A stretch of 64,000 bases of DNA from Mariannaea sp. PMI_226 (taxonomy: Eukaryota > Ascomycota > Sordariomycetes > Hypocreales > Nectriaceae). The DNA lies in the NCBI GenBank assembly GCA_024336345.1, contig JANFOG010000002.1, forward strand, positions 992,001 to 1,056,000, given 5' to 3'. The notes beneath the pieces are model-generated. The model had not been told where the DNA came from. It made no database searches and saw only the letters and a list, made by a program, of their open reading frames with translations. Each line of letters starts with the position of its first letter. The first letter of the stretch is position 1. Below are positions 11,251 to 22,415 of the stretch, in pieces. The position numbers were made by a program, and so were the translations under genes.

Positions 11251-12350
11251 ATGTCTCGCAAGTTCTTCGTCGGCGGCAACTTCAAGATGTAAGTTTCTCG
11301 ACCCCACCATGGAGCTCTCTGCCCCTCCTCCTTCCGATATGCTCTACGGTGAAGCAAAAAGCCTCAAGACTGGTGATGCCCAAACGCCGCGCAGCGCAAA
11401 CTTATGACCTTATTTTAACACTCGCTCTAGGAACGGCACTGTTGCCAGCATCAAGGAGATTGTTGCCAACCTCAACCACGCTACTCTTGACGACGCCACT
11501 GGTACGTTGTTGACCCCTCAGTACCCCACCATCAACAGTTCGAGGTTTTGGCTGGGAATCCATTCATGATGCCGCCGTATATCCAATTGTGGCTCCCTCT
11601 GTTCCCTTCAAAGGCTAACACACTTACCAATTAGAGGTCGTTGTCGCTCCTCCCGCCCTCTACCTCTCCCTCGTCCGTGAGTCGATCCGCACCGACATCG
11701 AGGTCGCCGCCCAGAACGTCTACGACAAGCCTTGTGGCGCTTTCACTGGAGAGATCTCTGCCTCCCAGCTCATTGATAGCAACATCAACTGGACCATTCT
11801 CGGCCACTCTGAGCGCCGCACTCTTCTCGGCGAGACTGACGAGATCGTTTCTTCCAAGACCAAGTACGCTGTCCAGCAGGGCCTCAAGGTCATCTGGTGC
11901 TGCGGTGAGTCTCTCGAGGTGCGTGAGGCTGGCAAAACCATCGAGGTTGTCAGCGCTCAGATCGAGTCCCTGAAGAACCACATCTCCGGCGACGACTGGA
12001 GCAAGATCGTCATTGCCTACGAGCCCATCTGGGCCATTGGTACTGGCAAGGTCGCCACCACCGAGCAGGCTCAGGAGGTCCACAAGGCCATCCGTGACCT
12101 CCTCCGTGGCATCAGCTCCCAGGTTGCTGACGAGACCCGCATTCTCTATGGCGGTTCCGTTAACGAGAAGAACTGTGGCGAGCTCAGCAAGCAGCCCGAT
12201 ATTGACGGTTTCCTCGTCGGTGGTGCTTCCCTCAAGCCTGCCTGTAAGTCATTCCACAAGGCCAACCAACAAGGCACTTCCACCCTCTCCACAGGCTATT
12301 ATACTAACTATTTTACAGTCGTCGATATCATCAACGCCAAGAGACAGTAA
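11251..12350 (+). CDS. tpi1: Triosephosphate isomerase
   Basis: Exons 11251-11288, 11431-11501, 11635-12243 and 12319-12350 give 249 residues, the usual length for this enzyme. It interconverts dihydroxyacetone phosphate and glyceraldehyde-3-phosphate in cytosolic glycolysis. The active-site elements are present: the Asn/Lys of GGNFKM (N10, K12), the catalytic His of ILGHSERR (~H94), the catalytic Glu of AYEPIWAIGTGK (~E166, with the flexible loop 6 after it), and the phosphate-binding YGGSV and GFLVGGASL. The first intron splits the codon of Met13. The start follows a pyrimidine-rich leader and matches the family N terminus (MSRKFFVGGNFK). Codon choice is strongly C-ending, as expected for a highly expressed gene. 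It converges with the mL43 gene. Confidence 0.98.
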
Positions 12351-12993
12351 ATCAAAATCAACCTTGAGAATGGGAAAAGAGAAAAAGTGGCTTGGACATC
12401 CTATCTTTTTGGTTGGAGAAAGGGTCTCCTGAATAGCAGATAGATGATAAATGAACAAACAAACAATAATACCCCCAATGCTTCTTTTCTTGTTATAGCC
12501 TGGACCAGGTCAACACTATATCTTACAGGCAGTCTGTCTGGTCAATTGCGGTCTCAAGCTGGATAGTTGAGTCCTGATCTACGAAGTTGCTCCTTTTGTT
12601 GCCATTTGATTTCAATTACTTCATCGTCCGCGGCATACCCATATCAGCGATTCATTCTGCCGTGGATTAATTAGAAGGAATTAGAAGAAGTAGCGGTGAG
12701 TAAGTAGGCTGCGGAAAATCCCCCCGGAGTTTTGTAATTGAGAGTGGATGGGTAGAATTTGGTTTGCAATAGCAGGCCATATACTTGACATACCAGAGCC
12801 AGCCCGTACATAAGAAACAAAGAGAGAGAACGCACAAAGTGCTGTTAAGATATATTTGAGTTTCTTTGGCCCTAAATCGTACAATTCCCTCGCAACCCAA
12901 TGCTGTGTGTGACGCCGTCGCCAAAAAAATGATACATATATACGTACAAGGTTTCCGGTTGCCCCAAACAGATGACCATTTTTCCCCTTTTCT
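12351..12993. other. Convergent intergenic region (tpi / mL43)
   Basis: This stretch contains the two 3' UTRs. It is AT-rich with no gene or RNA visible. An in-frame minus-strand open frame (12681-13067) is only a shadow overlapping the mL43 end. Confidence 0.5.
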
Positions 12994-13525
12994 TTATACC
13001 ACCATTCCCTTGCCGTGATATGGTGACCAGATACCACGCACACTGGGGTTGACACTGGTGACTGCACGGTTATGACGCTTCAACTTCTCTCCGCTGGCAT
13101 CGCGTAGCAGTTCTGCCTTCTTCAGGATCTCGTACGGTGATAGGTTTCTCACGCAAATAGGCTTCGTTCGGCCGTTGATGTAGTGGCCGATAATGACGGG
13201 GTGCTTGCCGGGTCGAGGGGAGACGGCGAACTCGATCTGGGGGTTGACGGTAGCGAACTTGGGGAGAAGTGACTTGATGAAACCACTATGGTAAAGTTAG
13301 AAAATCATATGGAGGAAGCCAATTGACCGAGTGAGCACATACTTCATGCCCTTGGAGCTTCCAGCCCAGTCACAGTAGTGAAAGTCCAGCTTCTTGCACT
13401 GAAGGATGAAGTTACCGACGCCATTCTGGAGAATATTAGTCTCGACAAAAGTCAGAAATAGGGTACATCTAGAGGTTAATTCTCACCTGGCCTTTGGCCA
13501 CTGCCCTTATCGCCTTGATCGTCAT
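12994..13525 (-). CDS. mrpl51: Mitochondrial large-subunit ribosomal protein mL43 (MRPL51 family)
   Basis: Minus-strand exons 13525-13487, 13425-13343 and 13285-12994 give 137 residues, normal for the family. The protein starts MTIKAIRAVAKGQNGVG and continues with CKKLDFHYCDWAGSSKGM, GFIKSLLPKFA, then NPQIEF, VSPRPGKHPVIIGHYINGR and NLSPYEILKKAELLRDASG. This is the L51/S25/CI-B8 thioredoxin-like fold of mL43 (yeast Mrpl51). It belongs to the mitoribosome 54S subunit. The first coding exon is only 39 nt and ends in phase 0. The start is fixed by the short N terminus typical of the family. The gene is divergent from U1-70K. Confidence 0.95.
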
Positions 13526-13859
13526 GTTTGTGCGGCCGTGTCAATCGATATCTTTCATGATACAACGTCAAATCGGTCGAGAAGTTTTGGGGCGCTGTGG
13601 TCTAAGGCCGAAAATCAGCACTGAGGACGCGCCACAAGTGGCTTAGCGTGAGACGGCAAAATACCGGCAACCTCGAAACGTCCGCCCTGGATAATTTCAC
13701 TACCACACGATAATAGCCCAGAGCCAAATGAACCTCGCTCGTCCACGCCGTTAAACCCACCCCCATGAGTTCCGTTGGCTTTTAGGTCCAGCTTCATCTT
13801 CGCTCCTTTTTTGATATTTTCTTTCATATTGTGTTAACCCACGCGAACCGACCGCAACA
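13526..13859. promoter_or_regulatory. 334-bp bidirectional promoter (mL43 / U1-70K)
   Basis: Only 334 bp separate the starts of two divergently transcribed housekeeping genes, so a shared promoter is likely. No obvious TATA box is seen near either start. Confidence 0.6.
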
Positions 13860-15487
13860 ATGACGGACAAACTCCCCCCCAACTTGCTTACGCTGTTCGC
13901 GCCGCGCCCACCCTTGCGATGGGTCGAGGCGCCTGACCACGCGCCTCAGAATCGCAGGACCGCGCCCATCGGCAGCGTCGCGGCCTTCCTACCCGAGCTG
14001 CAAAAGTACAAGGAGACGGACCAGTATAACCCTACCGAAAGCTGGCTTCAGAGGCGCGACCGCAAGAAGCAAGAGACAAAGGAAGCAGCCGAGAAGCTCC
14101 GCGAAGATGCGCCAAACATCTGTGAGAGCCAAGTCTTGGGCCTGTCCAGTAGTGCATCACTGCTAACCCCTTACGTATAGACAAACCCAACGAAGATTCC
14201 AATATTCGTGGAGATGCCTTCAAGACGCTTATCGTTGCGCGCCTGAGTTACGAAGCCGACGAGCGAGACTTGGAAAAGGAGTTTGGTCGATTTGGACCTA
14301 TTGAGCGCGTACGTTTTACTCGGCTTGGCTGGCCGACAACTTTCCTTCAAGAAGAGAAAAAGAGCATTAGCTAACACTGGTTGCAGATCCGAATCATTGT
14401 TGATACTCGTGCCAGCGAGAAACCGAACAAGAAAAAGAAACCCCACCGAGGATATGCCTTTGTTGTATTTGAGCGTGAAAAGGACATGAGAGGTAAAACT
14501 GCCCCCAAATCCCCCCTTCCCACCCTTCGCCGGACATGCCATCCTTTTCCCGGATGTACTCTTTGAGAAGTGGCCCTCAGGCTTGCCCTTCTCTTGAAGT
14601 ATACTGTGAGACACAAAGGGCCCTCAAGCTTGCCCGTCTCTGCTCCATTTATTCACTCCCCCTTTACTACCCATTATTGAACGGCCAAGGTATTTCATGG
14701 TAAGAGTTACTGACACCAGCGCCATCCGGCGCATCTGTGAGTAGCTGCCCTGGACTCTTGCGATGGAATCCGCATCAAAGATCGACGTATCAAGGTCGAT
14801 GTTGAGCGTGGTAGAACTGTGAAGGGCTGGAAGCCCCGTCGCCTAGGTGGTGGTCTTGGTGGTCGAGGTTATACTAGATCGATGCCCTCGCGACCCATGG
14901 GACCTGGTGGTGGCGGCTTTGGTGGTGGCTTCCGCGGTGGCTTCAAAGGCTTTGACGGTGGACGTGGAAGAGGTGGATTCCGTGGAGGAGGCTTTGGAGG
15001 TCGAGGAGGCGGTTTCCGAAGCGGCGGTTTTGACCGAGGCGATCGAGGTGATCGAGGTGACCGCGGTGACCGTGGTGACCGTGGTGACCGAAATGGATTT
15101 GGAGCACCAAGCGGAGCGCCATCTGGTCCCGGAGGCGATCGAAGAAATGGCTACGGCGATCGTGGTGACCGTGGTGACCGTGGTGATCGTGGCGACCGTG
15201 GCGATCGCGGAGACCGCGGAGACCGTCCAGACAGAGGAGAACGCGGCGGTGGGTATGACCGTGGAGGTCGCTCATATGAGGACAGACATGGCGGATATCG
15301 TGACGGCGGCGGCCGATTCGGCGACCGCGACAACCGTCGGACAGGCAGCAACATGGAGCCCATCGGACGCAGAGAAGGTGGGTATCGTGATCGCGATTTC
15401 GACCGACCTCGGGAAGATGATGGCGGCCGCAAACGCGGTTACGACGGCGGTGGTTACGAAGACCCTAGGAAATTGCGCCGTTACTAA
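13860..15487 (+). CDS. snp1: U1 small nuclear ribonucleoprotein 70 kDa (U1-70K/Snp1)
   Basis: Exons 13860-14121, 14181-14308, 14387-14492 and 14745-15487 give 412 residues. The N-terminal U1 snRNP70 region ([19 protein letters not shown]) contacts the U1 particle. The RRM runs from ~102 to 185 with RNP2 LIVARL (~104-109) and RNP1 RGYAFVVF (~151-158), and binds U1 stem-loop I. The family signature [17 protein letters not shown] follows. The tail (~215-412) is Gly/Arg-rich, with two blocks of GDR tandem repeats in place of the RS-rich tail of animals. The protein acts in 5' splice-site recognition in the nucleus. The third intron is long (252 nt) and its acceptor is the second AG after the branch point. 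Using the first AG would shift the frame. Confidence 0.96.
15032..15091 (+). repeat. 9-nt coding minisatellite, block 1 (GDR repeats)
   Basis: About six to seven imperfect copies of GAYCGNGGY encode Asp-Arg-Gly units in the U1-70K tail. Third positions vary between copies. Confidence 0.9.
15158..15229 (+). repeat. 9-nt coding minisatellite, block 2 (GDR repeats)
   Basis: Eight imperfect 9-nt copies, the same unit as block 1, encode further Asp-Arg-Gly repeats in the U1-70K tail. A 66-bp non-repeat segment separates the blocks. Confidence 0.9.
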
Positions 15488-16316
15488 GTTTGCACTCGCT
15501 GGACTTCTGGTGGGTTGTCGACTTAATTGGTTGCATCACTGATCCATTCCTGTTTTTCACCAACATTGACGGCGTGAGAGCAACTATATAACTGCTCCTT
15601 CGCCAGAAGTTGTCTTAACATCTCCCACCCGAACCGCAGCTCCTGATCGATTGCCTCTGCCTAGTACACTCCCCCACCCCCGTTACCCTAATCGGTACTT
15701 AACAGCAGTCGATTCCTAGCTTACTTGCGCCCCCCCTTCCTCCCCTCAAAAGGGGGAGCTTCTGTATTTCTAAGGCGGATGAAGGCGGAAGGTAACAAAA
15801 ACCATATCACCTATATACATGTATTCTAATTGGGCCCGGGAAAAGGCTGGGTGGCCAAAGGGAGGATAGAAAGTCGAATTGATAGCAGCATAAATACGGG
15901 AGCTACAACTCGAGGTAAGGTCAGAGGTAAGGACTTCGTGACCTACTCAGTCACCAAGCCACCCACGCCTGGCCTTGGGCTTGGTGTGTGAGGTAGGGGA
16001 GACCTTGTATCACTTCTAAGTTTCTCATGTCCGACTTTTTTTTTCTAGGGGGGCGTTTGATTCAAATATTCGTCAAGTATACTTTTTGATTCTTATTCAT
16101 TTGTATCTCTCTTTTTTTTTGTCATCCAGGGGCGGGTCTAGTCAACATGATTGTCCCCCGTATCCCATGGCCCTCAACGCCGTGATCCCATAAAAATGTC
16201 ATGCTGGTATCAGTCATATGAACAGAATGAATGTGTCAATCCAACAGTTTAACACCCCTATTTTGCTTCTCAATCTCTTCTTGTTTGTGATCGTCACTCC
16301 CCAAGGCATCGTTAAT
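15488..16316. other. Convergent intergenic region (U1-70K / Mrt4)
   Basis: It holds the two 3' UTRs, a C-rich run near 15731, and T-rich runs near 16037 and 16112. No gene or RNA is visible. Confidence 0.5.
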
Positions 16317-17245
16317 TTACTCGTTCATGGCGTCAGGGTTGACTTCAGTCACTTCTGAGGTGGCAGAGTTCCAGTAACTAAAGCAAGTTAGCTCGTATTC
16401 TTCGACGAGAATTACAGCGGTAAATGTAGAGGGAGGGGGGGCTTGATGGAACATACGCTACCACTTGGACCTTGAATTCACTGAGGCACACGCCAAACAA
16501 CTTGAGCAACCTCGTCTGTCGCGAATCCAGGATATCGCCCTCCTTGCAAACCACGTACTCCTCACCCTTGCCCTCTTCGTCACCCAAAACGACGCGGCCC
16601 TTGACCATGCGAGTGGGCACACCGAGACGTCGCAGCTCAGGCTCAATGGTGTGCTCGAGGGGAACGTCGTGCTCGGCAGGGACCTCACCGGCGGTGGCGT
16701 AGACGACACCGGTGGGGATTGAGAAGTCGCGCGAGGCAGCGACACCAGCACGGGCAAAATCGACCGGGGCAAGGTTCTCGAAGTAGGAGAGGACAGATTC
16801 GGCGGGGCGGTTGGTCAGAACCAAGCCAACAGTGCCGGTGATGTATTTGGAAAGCGCATCAATGCCTGGGGCGATGGCCTCCGCGGGTGTTTGGCCGAGG
16901 GCCTTGGCCATGAGTTTTGTCTTGCCGAAAAAGAGACTGTGAAGAATAACATGTTAGCAGTTGTGATGAATGAGAAATCCAAAATAAATGTAAAATCTCG
17001 TGTGAGTTCGTTTTCAGGGAGGAAAAAGGGCATGGCAGGAAAGGTGAGGCATACCGGCTGTCAGACAGCTCACGTCTCACTTCCTTTAGGTAGCTGTTGC
17101 GCATGTTGTCGACGCTGAAGACGAAGCAAGTCTGGTATTCTGGAATGGAGTCGCGGATGTTCTGGAAGAGCTTGTCCTTGTCCTCGCGGGTCTTCTTGGA
17201 GACCTGGGTGAGGTGGACGACCTTGGCGCGCTTGGACTTGGGCAT
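16317..17245 (-). CDS. mrt4: Ribosome assembly factor Mrt4
   Basis: Minus-strand exons 17245-17055, 16936-16457 and 16377-16317 give 243 residues. The start [14 protein letters not shown] and the following [15 protein letters not shown] are the hallmark N terminus of Mrt4, a paralogue of the stalk protein uL10/P0. It occupies the P0 site on pre-60S particles in the nucleolus and is later exchanged for P0. The L10 domain ([20 protein letters not shown], then [14 protein letters not shown]) and the Mrt4 insertion region ([20 protein letters not shown] ... [12 protein letters not shown]) are intact, and the P-stalk acidic C terminus of P0 is absent, as expected. An upstream in-frame Met at 17299 would add 18 residues. 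The one at 17245 fits the family. Confidence 0.96.
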
Positions 17246-18587
17246 CTTGATGGATTTCTGAAATGCGACTTTGCTGGGATGGAATATAAAAAGTACCAAT
17301 GGGGTTAATTGGACGGAGGTCGCAAGTGTATGATGTTCCCACTTCTTCGATCAATGGCTAGCGGCAGTCAGGAGTAGTGCTGGCGTGGCCGAAAGGACAG
17401 AGAAGAGAAGATGGCGAATGTGGTTGAGGTAAGGAAAAAAAGTTCCAGGTTTGCGAAGTTTGGCGGTGGTGGTTTCTGCCGCTACACAACGAGAGGACTG
17501 ATAAGATTGTGGAAAAATTTCTAGGCCAGGACCAAAAAAATTCAGGTGCCCCAGGCGGTGGAACCCCGCAGTGCGATCTCACCGAGAGGATTTAGTGGGG
17601 CAACAGCCGACCTCACCGCGGTGAGTGGAGAGGGAGAGACTTGTCTTGGATGTGATTTTAACCTGACTGGCGTATAACTGAGAGTTCTGATGCTATCGAA
17701 GATGAAATCCAAGCGAACTTGGCACCAATCCTCATGATACACTCATAGTAATAATTATCTTGAGTTTTGGTCTGACATGGAATTCCTTTTCAATGATATG
17801 TGCGACGAGAAGCTAATCAAGAATAAGAAAACACATTGCATTGACATATATATATTCATCAAATGTAGTCCCAGCTTGGGGCTTAATTCCGGCTTTTTGG
17901 AGCCATGATTTCCTGTACATGGCATTTTCGGAGCCCCATTTTGTTAATCAATCAATCGGATATTCCACGAATGATTTATTGCGCATGATGACGTTTTTGA
18001 GTGCAACCTTATTTGCCATGAGATCGAAGGAGACGACAAGAAATCAATAGCTCACACTCTCACTTATTTTGCATAAGACAGGCAACCCAAGTATCTCCTT
18101 GACATATAATATTATATATTGACTTTTATGCAGCACATAATTAACCGATTGCTGGAAGTTCACCCCGGCCACTTCTTTATCAATTCCCCTTGAAGCACAT
18201 AACAGTCCTTTGCAGCGCCGAACTACTTGGGGCCCATAAATACCCCAACTGACGGCGACTCATCTCCGTGCCTCACGCAATCGGAGAAGACAGGCACGCT
18301 TCCCCGCGGACAACTGCATCTTTCACAGAATTTTACTGGTTGGATGAACTCTAGCTCACTTCCCAGTCATCTTGTGACTCGACCGTACAGCTCGGTTGGT
18401 GGCCGAAACCGCTAGCACAAGAACCCTGATAAAGGCGAGTCGTCCATTGGGCAGCGGGGGTATGGTACTGTTCAGTCTTTTAACTGCTCATCACTATCTC
18501 TCAGCTCAGTGAAGGCACAACGAAGCTTACAACCGCGATAGTATATACCTCGAGTCAATACATTTGGTCGCTTTGTCCAATAACGTC
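17246..18587. other. Divergent intergenic region (Mrt4 / D-amino-acid oxidase)
   Basis: This 1.34-kb region must hold both promoters. An AT-rich stretch (about 17740-18130) has no coding signal. The segment 18180-18587 leads into the oxidase. No RNA gene is visible. Confidence 0.5.
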
Positions 18588-19962
18588 ATGGCCAAGACGA
18601 GAATTGTAGTCATAGGGTAAGTTGTGAACCTGACCGTGCCTCGATGATTAGAAACGAAGTACACTAACTCTTATTATAGAGCAGGAGTTTCAGGTTGGTA
18701 AATTGAGCTCACAACTACGAGTATTTATACTTAACGCATCAGGCCTCACTACCGCCCTGCTCTTATCCAAGAATCCACGATATGAAATCACCATTGCTGC
18801 CAAGCACATGCCAGGAGATTATGACATCCAATACGCTAGTCCTTGGGCTGGTGCAAATTACATGCCGTAAGAACAAGCTTCTTTACCAAAGATGGCATAT
18901 CGCTGACCTCTTTGTTAGCGTATCTATTCGTGGGACTGACGCCGCGGACTGGGATCGAGACACTTGGTTTGCCCTCGAAGAGCTGGCCAGGACTCAGCCT
19001 GACGCAGGAATTCACTTCCAAAGTGCGTGTGCTCCTTGTCCATTCAATTCAGAGTTTATTCATATTCATTACCATATGCAGAGTCGAGAATTCTCAATCG
19101 AAAGAAAGATATTGGTTCCGTCACAGCCAAGTGGTACGCGGAGCTCGTTTCGCCCAATCCTTGGTGGAATACCCTTTTCCCAGATGTACGTGATGCTCAA
19201 CTCAATTAAATATCTTGAAAATTTAAGCTCACCTAGCCACAGTATAAGAAAATTCCTCAGAATGAGCTTGCCTCAGATGTAGACAACGGGCATAGCTTTA
19301 CATCAGTCTGTATCAACACAGCAATCTACTTACCATGGCTTGTTTCGCAGTGCCTGAAGAATGGTGTGGTCTTCAAACGTGCCGTCTTCGCACACATCAA
19401 TGATGCTTCGGTTCAGGGTGTGCATCACAGCGGCAAGACTGCTGACATTGTCCTCAACTGCACTGGTCTCGGCTCACGACGTCTGGGAGGAGTCGCCGAT
19501 GAGTTGGTCCATCCCGCCAGGGGTCAGATTGTTGTCGTGCGTAACAATTCGGATGAGATGTTATCAGTCTCAGGCTCTGACGACGGCCCGGATGAGGCCG
19601 TTTATATCATGTCCCGAGCTGCAGGCGGCGGAACGATTCTGGGTGGTTGTTATCAAAAGGACAATTGGGAATCACAGCCTGACCCCAATCTCGCATCGCG
19701 AATCATGAACCGGTGTGTTAGGGAATGTCCTCAGCTGACAAATGGCCGAGGCGCTGAGCACCTCGATGTGATCCGCCACGCCGTCGGTCTCAGGCCGGCC
19801 CGTGACGGCGGTGCCAGGATCGAGAAGGAAAGGATTGCGGGCACGTGGGTTGTGCACAATTACGGTCACGGGGGAGCGGGATACCAATGCTCATACGGAT
19901 GTGCCCAGAGGGCTGTCAAGCTAGTAGATGAAGCTGCTCAGCCAGAAAAGAGCCGGCTTTGA
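18588..19962 (+). CDS. D-amino-acid oxidase, peroxisomal
   Basis: Exons 18588-18616, 18680-18693, 18743-18866, 18919-19022, 19082-19185 and 19243-19962 give 364 residues, normal for the family. The FAD-dependent enzyme oxidises D-amino acids to 2-oxo acids, ammonia and H2O2. The ADP-binding motif [16 protein letters not shown] is spread over exons 1-3. [22 protein letters not shown] and [19 protein letters not shown] (the D-amino-acid oxidase signature with its FAD/substrate contacts) are all present. The C-terminal SRL is a type 1 peroxisomal signal. Exon 2 is only 14 nt long and codes the central part of the glycine motif. All exon phases agree and no stop interrupts the frame. The activity could instead favour D-aspartate, since the two families are hard to separate by eye. 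Confidence 0.93.
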
Positions 19963-20640
19963 GAAGAAATACCTTTCATTTTGCTGTCACAGCTCCCAAT
20001 GAAGGTTTGATGAGCATCGTGAAGCTTACTCTGGGCGGTTAGATGTAAGTGGGCACGGACCAAGTGTCCGCCCCGCCCCAAATCCTGCTAATCCCTGCTG
20101 TGTGTGCGTGTGTTATTTTTTTCCCTTCGCACCTTCTTCCTCTTCGGCCGCACAATCCGACTACCAACCATCAACCCAAGCACATCTCATCTCCTTGGCC
20201 GAGTTCCTTCCACTCTCAACGAAGCTCTCTCTTCTCACTCTCTCACTCTCTCTTCCTTTTCCTCTCTCCTCTCATCCAAGTTCTCACTTCCATCATCACC
20301 TGCCCACTCTTCTCCAGGGTTTTCTTTGTTCCGAGTTATCTTCTTCTCCGGTCCGCCACACTTCCATCATCACCCCTCCGAGTCCTTAGTCCATCCATTT
20401 TGTCATCAGACATCGTCTGCCCGCACCACTACGTCTCTCGACTTGAATTTTCCCCTCCATCTCCAGCAATTCTTTAGGAAGCCCTCAAGCTTCCGTTTTC
20501 TTTGGTACACTTCTCGAAACCCGACGACACTGCCTCCTCGAGACCGTCTCCCCCCCCCTCGGCCTCCACCCGCAGCCTTGCTCCAATTTTCATCACTCAT
20601 CGACCCTCCTTGACGCACTTCTCACAACTACATAGCCATC
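19963..20640. promoter_or_regulatory. Promoter and pyrimidine-rich leader of the G3BP-like gene
   Basis: After the oxidase stop, the last ~500 bp before 20641 are extremely C/T-rich with repeated TCTCACTCTC blocks, as in long leaders of well-expressed fungal genes. Open frames in this stretch are low-complexity and not believed. Confidence 0.6.
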
Positions 20641-22415
20641 ATGGCCTCCAACGGTAACTTGCCCTCTTCCACCCAGCATAAGGAGACTCTCGGCCAACAT
20701 CAAGCAGTCCCTCCTCCCGCTGCCTCCGAATCCTCTGCCACGACTTCTGGTAACAACATCTCAAAGGATGAGGTCGGCTGGTACTTCGTCGAGCAATATT
20801 ACACTACACTGAGCAAATCTCCCGAAAAGCTCCATGTATGCGAATATATCCCCCCCTGTTGTTCTACAATCAACTCTCTGACATATTCCATAGCTCTTCT
20901 ACAGCAAGCGTTCGCAATTCGTCTACGGTCTTGAGGCTGAGGTCGCCAATGTCTCGGTTGGCCGACAGGTATATTAGAACCCACTACTGCTTCGTCCCTG
21001 GCCTACAGAGCTAACCACACCTCTCTCCATACAGGCTATCCAGGAGCGCATCAAGGCCCTCGATTTCCAAGACTGCAAGGTCCGCGTGTCCAACGTCGAC
21101 TCACAGGCATCTGTCGATAACATTGTCATCCAAGTCATCGGCGAGACTTCCAACAAGGCCGGCGAGCCCAAGAAATTCGTTCAGACTTTTGTTCTAGCCC
21201 AACAACCCTCTGGTTACTTTGTCCTGAACGATATCCTGCGATACATTGATGATGAGACCGATGATGAGTCCGCCGCTGCTGTCGAGGAGACCGTTGAGGA
21301 GCCCGAGGCTGCTGCTCAGCCCGCCCCAGCTGTCGAGGCTGAGGAGGCCAAGCCTACTGAGGAGACCCAAGAAGTCCTCGCTGAGGAGACCAAGGAGGTC
21401 CCTGCTGAGCTCGAGGTTGACGCTGTCGACGAGAAGCTTGAGGCAGCTGCTTCTAAGGACAGCGCTACACTGAATGGCAGCTCCACTGAGGACTCTTTCG
21501 AGGAGCCCAAGGTTTCCGAGACCAAGCCCGAGGTCCCTGCTGTTGATCCAGAGGCGACTGTCAAGGAACTGGCTGCTGAGGATGCCTTGGAAGCTGAGAA
21601 ACCTAAAGATCCTACTCCCACTCCTGTTGCTAAGCCCATCCCTACTCCTGCCGAACCCCCAGCTCCCACTAAGCCCATGACCTGGGCTAGCCGAGCTGCT
21701 GCTGCTGCCGGTCCCAAGCCAGTTGTTCCCCTCTCCAAGACTCCTACACCTCCTGTCACTGCTCAGAACCGCGCTCCGGCTCCCGTTGCCCCTACCTCGC
21801 AACCTGCCGCTGCCGCTGCTCCTGCCGCCACTGCTCCTGCTGCTGCCCCCAGCTCTGCTGCTGAGGGTGCCAAGGACAACGCCGGCTGGCAAACTGCTGG
21901 CGCCGATTCAAAGCGACAGAACCGCCCTCATTCCATTTCCAATGCCCCTGCTGAAAAGGAGGGACCTCATGGTTACGTTAAGTATGTGACGGAGAAGGTT
22001 CAAGAGGCCGACCTCCGTGCTGCCCTGGCTGCTCATGGCGAGTTGACTTACTTTGATATCAATCGCCAGAAGGTATGTGATTAAGAAGCTTGACCAGGAG
22101 AACTAGCACTGACTATAGATACAGAACTGCGCTTTCGTCGAGTACAAGACCCCTGAGGGCTACCAAGCTGCTGTCGCCGCCAACCCTCACATCGTGAACG
22201 GAGAGAACATTGTCGTTGAACCTCGCCGACCCAAGGCCGGTGCCTATGGAGGTAGCGGTTTTGGTTCCGGTCGTGGTGGTGCTGCCCGAGGCCGTGGTTT
22301 TGATGGCAATCGATCTGGCAGCCAGGGAGGAGCTCGTGGAAACTTCCCCGGCCAGAACCGGGGACGTGGTGGTGCTGCTCGCGGTCGCGGTGGTGCCCAG
22401 GCCACCAATGCCTAA
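20641..22415 (+). CDS. NTF2- and RRM-domain protein (G3BP/Nxt3/Bre5 family)
   Basis: Exons 20641-20835, 20894-20968, 21035-22072 and 22125-22415 give 532 residues. The NTF2-like domain covers ~38-165 (VGWYFVEQYYTTLSKSPEKL, LFYSKRSQFVYG, then GYFVLNDILRYI). An acidic Glu/Ala/Pro-rich middle (~165-400) contains MTWASRAAAAA. An RRM lies at ~412-475 (YVKYVTEKVQEADLRAAL ... NCAFVEYKTPEGYQAA). An RGG-rich tail (RGGAARGRG) ends the protein. This order is that of G3BP, S. pombe Nxt3 and S. cerevisiae Bre5, which act with ubiquitin protease Ubp3 and in stress granules. The last intron has two in-frame acceptors 6 nt apart (at 22118 and 22124), differing by two residues. Confidence 0.93.

Noticed and set aside
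14847..15542. 231-codon frame overlapping U1-70K in another phase
   Set aside because: It is a shadow of the GDR repeat. The RRM-linked frame is the true one.
20049..20613. Overlapping Ser/Leu/Pro-rich plus-strand frames before the G3BP-like gene
   Set aside because: They are translations of the pyrimidine-rich leader, without splice or domain support.
21194..21892. Long minus-strand frame across the G3BP-like gene
   Set aside because: It is an antisense shadow of a GC-rich acidic coding region, giving Ser/Gly/Leu low complexity.
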